Shown here: positions 1-8,857 of the stretch, in pieces | How the letters are laid out: each line of letters starts with the position of its first letter | How positions within the stretch are numbered: position 1 is the first letter of the stretch | NCBI RefSeq assembly: GCF_030252345.1 | Contig: NZ_CP126980.1 | Span: 5,657,501-5,721,500 of the forward strand | Length of the DNA stretch: 64,000 nucleotides | Direction: 5' to 3' | Source of the DNA: Actinoplanes oblitus | Lineage (GTDB): Bacteria; Actinomycetota; Actinomycetes; Mycobacteriales; Micromonosporaceae | Made by a program: the position numbers and the translations under genes | Notes under the pieces: generated by a model | The model's database searches: none | Told to the model about the DNA's origin: nothing | The model's input: the letters and a program-made list of their open reading frames with translations, nothing else

Positions 1-3000
1 GGCGCAGGTCAGGCCGAGATGGTGCAGCGGAATGGTGACCAGGCAGCGGCCGTCGGCGACGTCGAACACCCGGGCCGTGCGGTCCTCGCCGACGGTGACG
101 ACGGCGAGCCGGTCGCCGAGCCGGACCGGGCAGACGTCGCTCACCACGCCGGCGTGTCCCTCGAATCGGCGGATCTCGGCGCCGCTGACCGGATCCGAGA
201 TCCGGGCGATCTGGAAGCCGCCGCTGAGCAGCATGGCCCGGCCCTCCACCGGGATCGGGCGCAGCGCGTTGACCCAGCCCAGGGTTCGCAGCCGGCGCTG
301 GTCGCCGCGCGCCTCGCCGGTGCCCGGATCCCACACGCCGACCCGCCCGTGGCCGGCCGTGGCCAGCAGCGTCTCACCGCCGGCCTCGATCGGGCAGAGC
401 GCGCTGATCCGGCCGGTGTGCCGCTTCCAGCGGTGCCGGCACGCACCGGTGAGCGGATCCCAGAGCCGGACCGTGCCGTCGTTCTCCCCGGTGGCGAGCA
501 GGACCCGGCCGCCGAGCCGGATCTCGCAGGCGGCGCCGACCCCACCGGTGTGCCGCGCCAGCCGGTGCCGGCACTCGCCGGTGAGCGGATCGTGGAAGTG
601 CACGGTCCGATCGGCCATGGCCACCGCCAGCAGCGACCGCCCGTCCACGGCTATCAAGCAGATCGCGGTGACCCGGCCGACGTGCTGGTCCGGCTCGTCG
701 CGTTCGGCACCGGTCGCCGGATCCCAGACCCGGACCGCGCCGGAGGCCCCGGCGGTCACCGCCACCCCGGCGATCGGCAGTATCACGTCGACCCGGTCAC
801 CGCGGCGGCGCTGCTCGTCGGCGATCAGCGGGTCCCACAACCGGGCCGTGCCGTCCAGGCCGGCCGTGACGAGCAGCGTCTCGCCGTCGAGCAGCACCGC
901 GCGGATCCGCCGCGTCCAGCCGACGTGGCCGCGGAAGCCGTGGCGCAATGTTCCGGTCGCCGGGTCCCAGAGCCGGATGGCACCGTGGTCGTCGGTGGTG
1001 GCGAGCAGGGTCTCGGCGCCGAGGGTCACGGCGCAGACGCCGTTCACCGGGGAGTCGTGGCCACGCAGGCATCGTCGTTCCCGGCCGGTCGCCGGGTCCC
1101 ACAGGCGGACGGTGCGGTCGTTGCTGACGGTGGCCAGCAGGTGGCCGACGGGGCAGACGTCGTTCACCGCGGCGGTGTGGCCGGTCAGGCGCAGCAGTTC
1201 GGCGCCGGTGGCGGGGTCCCAGATCCGGACGGTCCGGTCCTCACACGCGGTCGCGAGCCGGTCGCCGATCAGGCAGAGCGCCTTTATCGTGCCGGAGTGG
1301 CCGGTGCAACGGGTCCTCTCGTCGCCGGTCATCGGGTCGAAGGTGCGCAGGACGCCGTCGTCGCCCGCGACCGCGAGCCGCTGGTCGCCGTCCACGGTGA
1401 GGGCGCGGATCGCCTTGACCGCCGCGGTCCGCGCGCTGAACACCCGCTGCTGGGTACCGGTCAGCGGGTCCGAGATCCGCACAGTGCCGTCGTCGGCCAC
1501 GGTGGCCAGCAGGTTACGGCCGTCCAGGGTCACCGGGCAGAGCGCTGTCACGGCGCCGGTGTGCCCGTGCAGCCGCTGCTCTTCGGTGCCGGTAGCCGGG
1601 TCCCAGAGCCGCACCGTGCGATCGTGGCTCGCCGTGGCCAGCACGCTCCGGCCGTCCACCGCCAGCAGGCACACGTCGTTGACCTGGTCGGTGTGCCCCT
1701 CGAAACTCATCCGCTCGATCCGGCGCGGCACCGTCGCCCACCGGCCGCGATAGGGCGCCGGCTGCCCGGCGAAGCCCGGCGGCGTCCCCTCGAAGGCCTG
1801 GGTCACGCTGAACATCGCGGCCCGCTCGGCCGGACCCGCGCTGATCGCCTGCGGGGTGAGGCGCAGCATCCGGGCACGGGCCGGGCCGGCCGCCGTGGTC
1901 GCCGGGATCAGCCGCAGCAGGTCGGCGTGCAGCAGGTACCCGTCGTCGGCGACCAGGTCGTCGACGAGGCCGGCCCGCTGGGCGTGCCCCGGCAGCGACC
2001 GCAGCAGGTAGCGCGGCGCGTTCGCCCAGCCGACCGCCCGGCCGTGGGCCAGGAAGGCCCGGGTCAGCTGCCTCTCGTCAAGCGCCACCCCGGCCCCCCG
2101 GTCCCGCAGCAGGGCGTCGTTGAGTGCCTGGTGGAACAGCCGGAACGTCGGCTCCTCCCCCGCCGCCGACGTCTCCACCAGGAAATTCGCCGCCGCGGAC
2201 CGGGCGAACCGGTCGAGCACCGGCTCGCTCACCCGCCCACCGAGCGACTCCACAGCGACCTGCCACAGGGTCGCGGACCAGCCGGGCGCCTCCGCGTAGG
2301 CGAGCGCGGCGAGCAGGGTCCGCGCCGGTGTCCCGCCGACGGCCGGGAGCCGGGCCAGGTAGGAGTGCAGCGCGTCGTCGACGCCGGCGCTCAACCGGAT
2401 CGTCGCCGGATCGGCCGGACGGGTGTCGTAGAGGACGCGCATCCGCGCTTCCAGGCCGGCGACGAGGAAGTTCCCGTCGGCGAGCCGGGCGATCCGATCG
2501 GCCACGAGCTCGGTCACCGGGCTGGCGGCGTACGGATTCCCCGGTCGTCGCAGCGTCGCCAGGGTGTAGTCGCGCAGGTCCGCGAACGCGAAGTGGTCCC
2601 GGTCGTCCAGGTCGATGATCTCGGCGGCCGCTCCCAGCCGGCCCAGCAGGTCACCCTCCGGGTCGTGTCGCCGGGTGCCGAGCACGACCTGGACGCCGGT
2701 GGTGTGCTGGACCAGCGGCAGCGCGATCCGGGCCAGTATCGCGCGGGCCTCGGCCGGGCTGCTCGCCTCGTCGACCGCGTCGATCACCAGGTTGAACCGC
2801 TCGGTGCCGGGGGCCAGAGCGGTCACCAAATCGTCCACTTCGTCGGGCAGCGGCGCGGAGACGGCGCGGGCGATCTCCCGGGCGACCTCCAGTGCGGTCT
2901 TGCCCTTGGCGTGCACGGCGCAGCCCACCGAGCCGACCGTCGCGGCGACCGCCCGGTCGTCGGCGGGGAGCTCGGCTCGGTAGCCGGCGTCGGCGGTGGT

Positions 3001-4086
3001 GACCACCCGGGCGAGCACGGCTGACTTGCCGGCGCCGGGTGAGCCGGTCACCACCAGCACCCGGTGGTCGGAGGCCGGGCGGTCCAGCCAGCCGACGATC
3101 CGGCGCAGGGCCGTCTCGCGACCGCGGAAACGGTGGCCGGGTTCGGCTTCGGTGGTGACTCCGCGGGAGCGGGGCCGCCAGTGCCGGCCGGCCTCCCGGT
3201 CGTCGGCGAGCCGCCAGCCTTCGCGGTTCGCCCGGCTGCGGTCTTCCGGGTCGCGGATCTCTCGACCGCCGGCTCCCTGGCGGCCGCTTTCCCAGTCGCT
3301 TCCCCAGCCGTCACTCTCCCAGGCGCTTTCCCGGCCACCGCCTCCCCCGCTCTCGCCTCCCGTGGCGTGGCCTTCTTCGCCGCGGCCTTGTTCGGCGTGA
3401 GTTTCTCGGACATGGCCTGGCCGGACCGCGAGTTGCCGGTTCCACGGCTCGGACTCCGGTGCCGACCAGTCGGCGAGCACGCGCAGCCGCTCGTCCGGCA
3501 GGAAGGCGTCGATCTGGGCCACGGTCAGCGCCTGCGCGTCACCACGCCGGTCGCCGCGAGCCAGCGCCCGCCCGACGATGCCGACGACCGCCTGGTAGTC
3601 GGGCACCCACAGGCCGGCGCCGCTGAACCCCTGCTCCACCGGATAGGGCGAGTCGGTGTCCAGCCGCACGCAGCCGTATCCCAGCTGGGCACCGACCCGG
3701 CCGCTCGCCTCGTTGCCGTGCAGCCTGCTGGTGACCGGGAAACCGAACGCCCACCAGCGCAGCCCGGCCAGCGCCTCGGGCGCGGGCCGTTTCAGCCGGG
3801 CCGGAACGACCGGCAGATCCTCCGCGAAGTGCAGCACCGCCACATCGGCGATCTCGTGGTCACCGGCGTCGTGAACCACCCGGCGCACCCGGCGCCGGGT
3901 CCGCCACGCCGACCCGACCTTGGGAAAGGACACCCACAGCGCGTCGAGCGGCGCACCCTGCCCCAGCACCACGTGCGCGCAGGTCAGCGCCCGGCGCGCG
4001 GAGATCGCCACCGCGGTGCCCAGCGGCGCGGTCCCGGTCTCGGCGGCGTGCACCGCCAGCGTCCACGGATCCGCGACGCCCGGCAT
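1..4086 (-). CDS. Trypsin-like protease / NTPase / WD40 repeat protein (3' end outside window)
   Basis: Seen: an open frame of 1362 codons runs off the left edge. Residues 1-200 form a trypsin-like peptidase with an intact triad, H38 (TCAHV), D81 (IADVAV) and S155 (GFSGAG). A P-loop NTPase follows, with Walker A GSPGAGKS (K354) and Walker B LVIDAVDE. From about residue 790 come roughly thirteen WD40 repeats with WDPATG signatures, continuing past the edge. No signal peptide is seen, so it is probably cytoplasmic. Family knowledge: protease-STAND/NACHT-WD40 proteins are treated as regulated switches or conflict effectors in actinomycetes. Inference: the propeller senses a ligand and the NTPase gates the protease. 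The ATG at 4086 just precedes the protease core; the substrate is unknown. Confidence 0.9.
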   Translation of the reverse strand, partial: MPGVADPWTLAVHAAETGTAPLGTAVAISARRALTCAHVVLGQGAPLDALWVSFPKVGSAWRTRRRVRRVVHDAGDHEIADVAVLHFAEDLPVVPARLKRPAPEALAGLRWWAFGFPVTSRLHGNEASGRVGAQLGYGCVRLDTDSPYPVEQGFSGAGLWVPDYQAVVGIVGRALARGDRRGDAQALTVAQIDAFLPDERLRVLADWSAPESEPWNRQLAVRPGHVRETHAEQGRGEEGHATGGESGGGGGRESAWESDGWGSDWESGRQGAGGREIRDPEDRSRANREGWRLADDREAGRHWRPRSRGVTTEAEPGHRFRGRETALRRIVGWLDRPASDHRVLVVTGSPGAGKSAVLARVVTTADAGYRAELPADDRAVAATVGSVGCAVHAKGKTALEVAREIARAVSAPLPDEVDDLVTALAPGTERFNLVIDAVDEASSPAEARAILARIALPLVQHTTGVQVVLGTRRHDPEGDLLGRLGAAAEIIDLDDRDHFAFADLRDYTLATLRRPGNPYAASPVTELVADRIARLADGNFLVAGLEARMRVLYDTRPADPATIRLSAGVDDALHSYLARLPAVGGTPARTLLAALAYAEAPGWSATLWQVAVESLGGRVSEPVLDRFARSAAANFLVETSAAGEEPTFRLFHQALNDALLRDRGAGVALDERQLTRAFLAHGRAVGWANAPRYLLRSLPGHAQRAGLVDDLVADDGYLLHADLLRLIPATTAAGPARARMLRLTPQAISAGPAERAAMFSVTQAFEGTPPGFAGQPAPYRGRWATVPRRIERMSFEGHTDQVNDVCLLAVDGRSVLATASHDRTVRLWDPATGTEEQRLHGHTGAVTALCPVTLDGRNLLATVADDGTVRISDPLTGTQQRVFSARTAAVKAIRALTVDGDQRLAVAGDDGVLRTFDPMTGDERTRCTGHSGTIKALCLIGDRLATACEDRTVRIWDPATGAELLRLTGHTAAVNDVCPVGHLLATVSNDRTVRLWDPATGRERRCLRGHDSPVNGVCAVTLGAETLLATTDDHGAIRLWDPATGTLRHGFRGHVGWTRRIRAVLLDGETLLVTAGLDGTARLWDPLIADEQRRRGDRVDVILPIAGVAVTAGASGAVRVWDPATGAERDEPDQHVGRVTAICLIAVDGRSLLAVAMADRTVHFHDPLTGECRHRLARHTGGVGAACEIRLGGRVLLATGENDGTVRLWDPLTGACRHRWKRHTGRISALCPIEAGGETLLATAGHGRVGVWDPGTGEARGDQRRLRTLGWVNALRPIPVEGRAMLLSGGFQIARISDPVSGAEIRRFEGHAGVVSDVCPVRLGDRLAVVTVGEDRTARVFDVADGRCLVTIPLHHLGLTCA

Positions 4087-4124
4087 CGCCACATCGTAAC
4101 GGCGCTGTCCACCATGGGTGATGC

Positions 4125-4412
4125 TCAGGCGACCTGCGGGAAGAACTCCAGCGAGTGTTCCCGCCGCTCCCACTCGGCGAACGGCACGTCGGCGATCGCC
4201 CCGCCCAGCGTCGCCATCCCGGCCTGCAACGCCTCCAGCGACGACCAGATCGAGACGGCGATGATCCGGCCGCCGTCGGCGTCCTCGAAACCGCCGATCT
4301 GCTCCAGCCCGGGCACGCCCGCTGACGCCGCGCGCATCCGGTCCATCGCGGCCACCAGATCGTCCCGGTGCTCCGGCTTCGGATAGTGCACCGCCTGTGC
4401 GAGAAAGCGCAC
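4125..4412 (-). CDS. Antibiotic biosynthesis monooxygenase-like small protein
   Basis: A 95-residue protein with the ferredoxin-like pattern of the ABM/dimeric alpha-beta barrel family: a first strand (FLAQAVHYPKPEH), helix, a central GFEDADGGRIIAVSIW strand pair, and a WERREHSLEFFPQ C-terminus. Members are small heme-degrading or quinol monooxygenase-like enzymes or dimeric binding proteins; the substrate cannot be read here. The GTG start lies one base after the stop codon of the SRPBCC gene, so the two are translationally coupled. It is the last gene of the minus-strand operon headed by the ArsR gene. Confidence 0.75.
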   Translation of the reverse strand: MRFLAQAVHYPKPEHRDDLVAAMDRMRAASAGVPGLEQIGGFEDADGGRIIAVSIWSSLEALQAGMATLGGAIADVPFAEWERREHSLEFFPQVA

Positions 4413-4413
4413 G

Positions 4414-4887
4414 TCAAGCTCCTTCCACAGTTTTCGCGAAGAGTTCCAGAATGGTCTTCCAGCCGGCCGAGTAGCCGCCGGGGACCGACGTAGCGGCGGC
4501 CAGCTGCTCCTCGGTGAGCCGCTCCCAGCCGCGGTGTTCCAGGGCCACCCGGGTCAGCGCCGGGCCCAACTCGGTGAACGCCAGCTCGACCTCGGTGACG
4601 GCGGGCAGAATCGTCCAGGTCATCGCGAACCGTTCCGGCGGCTGCCAGAGGATGACCTCACCCCAGTCGACCCGGGTGCCGTCCGCCCACGTCTCGAAGA
4701 CGCGGCCGCCGAGCTCGCGCTCGAAGGTCACCGCGACGACCTTCTCCTGACCCAGGGAGAGCGGGCGGGCCGGCCACCAGGCCCCGATGTCGCGGACGAA
4801 CACCTCGAAGGTGTGCGCCCGGTCGCTGCGCACGATGGTCTGCTGCCGGATCGGTGGACGCCTCAGCGGGCGAACATTGTCGGACAC
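4414..4887 (-). CDS. SRPBCC (AHSA1-like) domain protein
   Basis: About 157 residues with the START/Bet v1-like pattern: RAHTFEVFVRDIGAWWP at the front, then GGRVFETWADGTRVDWGEVI, PPERFAMTW, LTRVALEHRGWERL and a closing helix with GYSAGWKTILELF. AHSA1-type proteins bind hydrophobic ligands; actinobacterial ones are usually paired with an ArsR regulator, as here. The GTG at 4887 (VSDNVRPL) was chosen because the fold begins just after it. An ATG at 4953, 35 bases after the arsR stop, would add 22 residues and has a distant GGAG; the start is uncertain. It is coupled to the following monooxygenase-like gene. Confidence 0.8.
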   Translation of the reverse strand: MSDNVRPLRRPPIRQQTIVRSDRAHTFEVFVRDIGAWWPARPLSLGQEKVVAVTFERELGGRVFETWADGTRVDWGEVILWQPPERFAMTWTILPAVTEVELAFTELGPALTRVALEHRGWERLTEEQLAAATSVPGGYSAGWKTILELFAKTVEGA

Positions 4888-4987
4888 GGAAGGATCATGG
4901 CAGGCCGGCGCCGCGATCAGCCCGACGTCACTGGCGGCATTCCTGCCGTTCATCGGGCCACGTCGCTCCGGGCGGCTCGCCGCCCGG

Positions 4988-5341
4988 TCAGGCCACGTCC
5001 GACGACGCGCCGGGCGCGCCGGCCGCACGCTCGGCCTCGACCAGTCGCCGGCCGACGTCGAGGGCGTCGCCCCACATCTCGTCGAGGAACTCGCGCAACC
5101 CGGCCAGCCCCTCCGGTCGTGCCCGGTAGAACCGCCGGGTGCCGGCCCGCCGCTCGCTGACCAGGCCGGCGTCCTTCAGCACGGTCAGGTGCTGGCTGAT
5201 CGCGGTCCGGGTCACGTCGAAGGCCGCCGCGATCTCCCCGGCCGCCAGCTCGTCGGCCACGACCAGGCGAAGGATCGCCCGCCGGCGCGGCTCGGCCAGC
5301 GCTCGCAGCGCGTCGTCGACCTGCGACTCGTCCCCGGCCAC
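4988..5341 (-). CDS. ArsR/SmtB family winged-helix regulator
   Basis: A 117-residue winged helix: ALAEPRRRAILRLV, then the recognition helix region DVTRTAISQHLTVLKDAGLV and wing RRAGTRRFYRARPEGL. It has no cysteine or histidine cluster, so it is unlikely to sense metal; ArsR proteins paired with SRPBCC genes normally lack the metal site. GTG start with GGAGG seven bases upstream. It heads a three-gene operon (regulator, SRPBCC, ABM-like). A paired dyad about 105-140 bases upstream is the probable operator, which would give autoregulation. Confidence 0.88.
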   Translation of the reverse strand: MAGDESQVDDALRALAEPRRRAILRLVVADELAAGEIAAAFDVTRTAISQHLTVLKDAGLVSERRAGTRRFYRARPEGLAGLREFLDEMWGDALDVGRRLVEAERAAGAPGASSDVA

Positions 5342-5446
5342 CCGGCCACCTCCATCGTCCCGCCCCGCTAGTGCTCACCCCGATGATCTCGGTAAACGCC
5401 ACCGGACGTCCACGACCGCCTCCTCCCGCCCTCGACCACACCGCAT

Positions 5447-5480
5447 ACGTTAGTGATGACTAACGTTAGTGTCAACTGAC
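5447..5480. promoter_or_regulatory. Paired dyad, probable ArsR operator
   Basis: ACGTTAGT (5447-5454) and ACTAACGT (5459-5466) form a perfect 8-base inverted repeat around GATG. A second, imperfect copy (GTTAGTGTCAACTGAC, 5465-5480) follows directly, so two 16-base sites lie head to tail. They sit in an AT-richer island upstream of the ArsR-headed operon. Operator function is inferred from position and symmetry. Confidence 0.55.
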
Positions 5481-5743
5481 ATTTCAGGAACGGGGCGTGC
5501 GCGGGGTGCCCGCCCTCGACGCCTTCGACGGCCGCCTCACCGCAGGCCGCAACCGACCTGCACCATGACCGAGTTACACCGTTTTCTTTCTCGACAGCCC
5601 CCGACGAGGCCCCCGCTGGCCGCGCTGCTGGAGGCGCGCGAGCGGATCACCTACCCGAAGTAACCGACCGCAAGGTGTCGATTACTGATCGCAATGCGGC
5701 TAGCATCCACAGGCATCGCATCGATGCCTGTCATTGGGGGGCA
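5481..5743. other. Intergenic region between arsR operon and peptidase gene
   Basis: No convincing gene. Short frames here have no ribosome-binding site or family resemblance. The last 40 bases include the GGGGGG stretch that serves as ribosome-binding site for the peptidase. Confidence 0.4.
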
Positions 5744-8554
5744 GTGGCATTGAACAGTCCCAGCAGACGAACACTCCGGCGTGCGGTGACGGTGCTCGCG
5801 ATCGGCGCGACGGTTACCGCCCTCGCCGCACCGGCCGCGAACGCTCAGGCACCGGCCGGCCCGGACGACCGGTCCTACGCCCAGATCAACGCGCTCCAGC
5901 AGCTCAAGAAGTCGCTGACCGCGACGGAACGCAAGCTCGACAGCCGGCTCGCCATCGAGCTGCGTAGACGGGAGAGCAAGGTGGCGGCGGGCGCGCTGCC
6001 GAGGCTCACCACCGGTGTCGAGGTCAGCAGGTCCGGCACCACCCAGGTCGAGATCCACGCCGGCCGGGTCGACAGCGGCCTGCTCACCCGGCTGCGCCAG
6101 GCCGGCGCGGCCATCCGCTTCTCGTCACCGAGGACCGGCACCGTGCTGGTCGACGCGCCGCTGGCCGCACTGCCGGTGATCGCCGGCTGGTCGGACGTGA
6201 CCCGGGTCGGCCTCGAACACGGGGCGATCACCGGGCACGAGACCGACCCGGCCACCCGGAACCAGTCGAAGGAGGCGAAGGAGAAGGAGCAGCAGGCGAA
6301 GGCCGCCGCGATCGCCGCGGTCGGCGAGGTGGTCTCCGAGGGCGACCGCACCCACGCGGCCGACACCGCCCGCAAGAAGTACAAGGTCACCGGCACCGGC
6401 GTGAAGGTCTGCGCGCTCTCCGACGGGGTGAACTCGCTGACCGCGTCGCAGGCCGGCGGCGAGCTGCCGCCCGACGTCGACGTGCTGCCCGGTCAGGAGG
6501 GTGACGGCGACGAGGGCACCGCGATGCTGGAGATCATCCACGATCTGGTGCCGAACGCGCAGCTCGGCTTCGCGACAGCGTTCAACGGCGAGGCGAGCTT
6601 CGCCGAGAACATCCGGGCGCTGCGCTTCACCGCGCACTGCGACATCATCGTCGACGACGTCGTGTACTACCACGAGAGCCCGTTCCAGGACGGCCTGCCG
6701 GCACAGGCGGTGAACGCGGTGACGGCCGACGGCGCGTTCTACTTCAGCTCGGCCGGCAACGAGGGCAACACCCTCGACGGCACCTCCGGCAACTGGGAGG
6801 GCGACTTCGTCGACTCCGGCCGGGGCATCGGCAAGTTCGTCGGCCAGGCACACGACTTCGATCCGGGTCCGGGCGTGCAGGTGCTGAACCCGCTGTCGCG
6901 CAACAGCAACGGCGTGGTCACCACGCTGTGGTGGGCGGACCCGCTGGGCGGCTCGGCCAACGACTACGACCTCTACCTGCTCGACTCGGCCGGCAACGTC
7001 ACCGACTTCTCGCAGGACACCCAGGACGGCAATGACGACCCGTTCGAGATCCTCGCCACCGACGACGTGGCGATCAACCAGCGGCTGGCCGTGGTGAAGT
7101 ACTCCGGCGCGGCACGCTACCTGCAGCTCACCGCGTTCCGGGGCCGGTTCACCGACTCACCGGACGGGCAACTCAAGGGATTCTCCACGCCGGGCGTGCT
7201 ACGCGGGCACAACGCCGCCGAGCAGGCGTTCGCGGTGGCCGCCGCTCCGGCGCACGACCCGCTGCCGTTCGACCTGGAGGCCGGCGACCCGCCGAACCCG
7301 GCCGGGCCGTACCCGAACGTGTTCACCAAGCAGACCAAGCCGGAACGGTTCACCTCGGACGGTCCGCGCCGGATCTTCTACCGGGCGGACGGCACCCCGA
7401 TCACGCCCGGTGACTTCACCTCGACCGGCGGCGTCGTCCGCGACAAGCCGCAGATCACCGCTGCCGACGGCGTGCTGACCTCGGTGCCGGACTTCGCGCC
7501 GTTCTTCGGCACCTCGGCGGCCGCGCCGCACGCCGCCGCGATCGCCGCGCTGGCCCTCTCCGGCAATCCGGGGATGACCAACGCCGAGATCCGCGCCGCG
7601 CTGACCGGTACCGCGCTCGACCTGGCGCCGGCCGGCTACGACGTGCGTACCGGTTACGGCGTGATCCGTGCCGACCTGCTGCTGCGCAACACCGGTGCGA
7701 CACCGCAGCCGCTGGTGAGGGCCGGGACACCGGCGGTCACCGAGACCACCGGCGACGGCGACGGTTACCTGGAGCCGGGCGAGCAGGGCACCGTGGCGCT
7801 GCCCGCGGTCAACGTCGGCGACGGCACCGCTACCGGCGTCAGCCAGGTGGTCGACCCGGACGACGCGCGGGTGACGGTGACGCCGCGCGCCGCGTCGTAC
7901 GGAACCATCGCCGCCGGCGCCGCCAAGACGAAGAACTTCAAGATCAAGCTGGCCGCCGACTATCCGCTCGGCCGCCCGGTGTCGTTGCGGGTGAAGACCA
8001 CGTTCGCCGGTACCCTGTCGCCCACGACGAGCACGGTGTCGGTGCCGACGGGGCATCCGACGCCGGCGCGCGACTTCGCCTACAGCGGCGCGCCGCTGGC
8101 GATCCCGGACAACAACCCGGCCGGCGCCAGCGCCACGGTGGACGTCAGCGGCGTCGGCGTCGCCTCCTCGCTGACCTTCTCCATCGACGGCGGCACCTGC
8201 ACCACCGACGCCGCGGCGACCACCGTCGGCATCGACCACACCTGGGCCGGTGACCTGATCGGCACGCTGACCGCGCCGGACGGCCGGACCGCGACGCTGT
8301 TCAGCCGCCGCGGCGGCAACGGCAACAACCTCTGCCAGGTCGTCTTCGACGACGCCGCGACGACCCCGTTCGCCTCGGTCACCGCGGACAACGCGCCGTT
8401 CACCGGCACCTGGAAACCGAACGAACCGCTCTCCTCGCTGCGGGTCTCCCCGGTCGACGGGACCTGGACGTTCAAGGTCGCCGACTACGCCAACGGTGAC
8501 GTCGGCTCGATCCGCGCCTTCGCCCTGCACATCGCCGGCTTCGAACCGGCCTGA
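5744..8554 (+). CDS. Secreted S8/S53-like serine peptidase with P-domain
   Basis: A 936-residue secreted protease. An Arg-rich N-region, hydrophobic stretch and AxA site (AANAQA) form the signal peptide, followed by a helical prosegment. In the subtilase fold the catalytic Asp is D227 (ALSDGV) and the Ser is S591 (FGTSAAAPH). The usual His position reads DEGTAM (E257), so the apparent set is Asp-Glu-Ser as in sedolisin (S53)-like members. A C-terminal proprotein-convertase P-like domain covers about residues 790-930 (WAGDLIGTL, DGTWTFKVAD). The GTG at 5744 follows a GGGGGG ribosome-binding site; a TTG six bases later is an alternative start. It stands alone, with a strong terminator behind it. 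Confidence 0.9.
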   Translation: MALNSPSRRTLRRAVTVLAIGATVTALAAPAANAQAPAGPDDRSYAQINALQQLKKSLTATERKLDSRLAIELRRRESKVAAGALPRLTTGVEVSRSGTTQVEIHAGRVDSGLLTRLRQAGAAIRFSSPRTGTVLVDAPLAALPVIAGWSDVTRVGLEHGAITGHETDPATRNQSKEAKEKEQQAKAAAIAAVGEVVSEGDRTHAADTARKKYKVTGTGVKVCALSDGVNSLTASQAGGELPPDVDVLPGQEGDGDEGTAMLEIIHDLVPNAQLGFATAFNGEASFAENIRALRFTAHCDIIVDDVVYYHESPFQDGLPAQAVNAVTADGAFYFSSAGNEGNTLDGTSGNWEGDFVDSGRGIGKFVGQAHDFDPGPGVQVLNPLSRNSNGVVTTLWWADPLGGSANDYDLYLLDSAGNVTDFSQDTQDGNDDPFEILATDDVAINQRLAVVKYSGAARYLQLTAFRGRFTDSPDGQLKGFSTPGVLRGHNAAEQAFAVAAAPAHDPLPFDLEAGDPPNPAGPYPNVFTKQTKPERFTSDGPRRIFYRADGTPITPGDFTSTGGVVRDKPQITAADGVLTSVPDFAPFFGTSAAAPHAAAIAALALSGNPGMTNAEIRAALTGTALDLAPAGYDVRTGYGVIRADLLLRNTGATPQPLVRAGTPAVTETTGDGDGYLEPGEQGTVALPAVNVGDGTATGVSQVVDPDDARVTVTPRAASYGTIAAGAAKTKNFKIKLAADYPLGRPVSLRVKTTFAGTLSPTTSTVSVPTGHPTPARDFAYSGAPLAIPDNNPAGASATVDVSGVGVASSLTFSIDGGTCTTDAAATTVGIDHTWAGDLIGTLTAPDGRTATLFSRRGGNGNNLCQVVFDDAATTPFASVTADNAPFTGTWKPNEPLSSLRVSPVDGTWTFKVADYANGDVGSIRAFALHIAGFEPA

Positions 8555-8559
8555 CGGAT

Positions 8560-8595
8560 CCGGGCCGGGCTGCGGTTTTCCGCGGTCCGGCCCGG
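8560..8595 (+). terminator. Hairpin terminator after the peptidase gene
   Basis: A 16-base stem with two mismatches (8560-8575 against 8580-8595) around a TTTT loop begins six bases after the peptidase stop codon. It is very GC-rich and has no clear T-tail, as is common in actinobacteria. Confidence 0.7.
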
Positions 8596-8769
8596 CGGCC
8601 GGCCGCACACCCCGGACGGCGGTGCTGCTCATACCCCGTCGGCGCTCACGTCGAGGACGGTGTCATCACGCGGTACTGGATGCGGATCGATCCGGCCGGC
8701 CTCGCTCACCAGCAGCCGAGCATGGTGCGACAACGCCACGGCTGTACCGCACTGTAGGCAGTCGGCACG

Positions 8770-8844
8770 GTGACGACGATTTGACGGCACCGATAATCTG
8801 ATCCTCCGTACCTCGAGTCGGGAGGGGCCCTGTCCCTCACGACT
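8770..8844 (+). promoter_or_regulatory. Possible promoter and dyad upstream of MFS gene
   Basis: GTGACG (8770-8775) and GATAAT (8792-8797) are 16 bases apart and could be -35 and -10 boxes. Between them and the MFS start lies an 11-base dyad with one mismatch (AGTCGGGAGGG, 8816-8826; CCCTCACGACT, 8834-8844). It could be an operator or a leader hairpin controlling the exporter. The rest of 8596-8769 shows nothing. Confidence 0.35.
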
Positions 8845-8857
8845 GGAGGATCCGCGC

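Noticed and set aside
19..3024. Plus-strand open frame of 1001 codons
   Set aside because: It is the exact codon-aligned antisense of the protease-NTPase-WD40 gene; its product is low-complexity Arg/Gly/Pro/Asp, with no domain, while the minus strand reads clear WD40 repeats.
8781..8797. TTGACG and GATAAT as one promoter
   Set aside because: They are only five bases apart, far too close for -35/-10 spacing; the weaker GTGACG at 8770 fits better.
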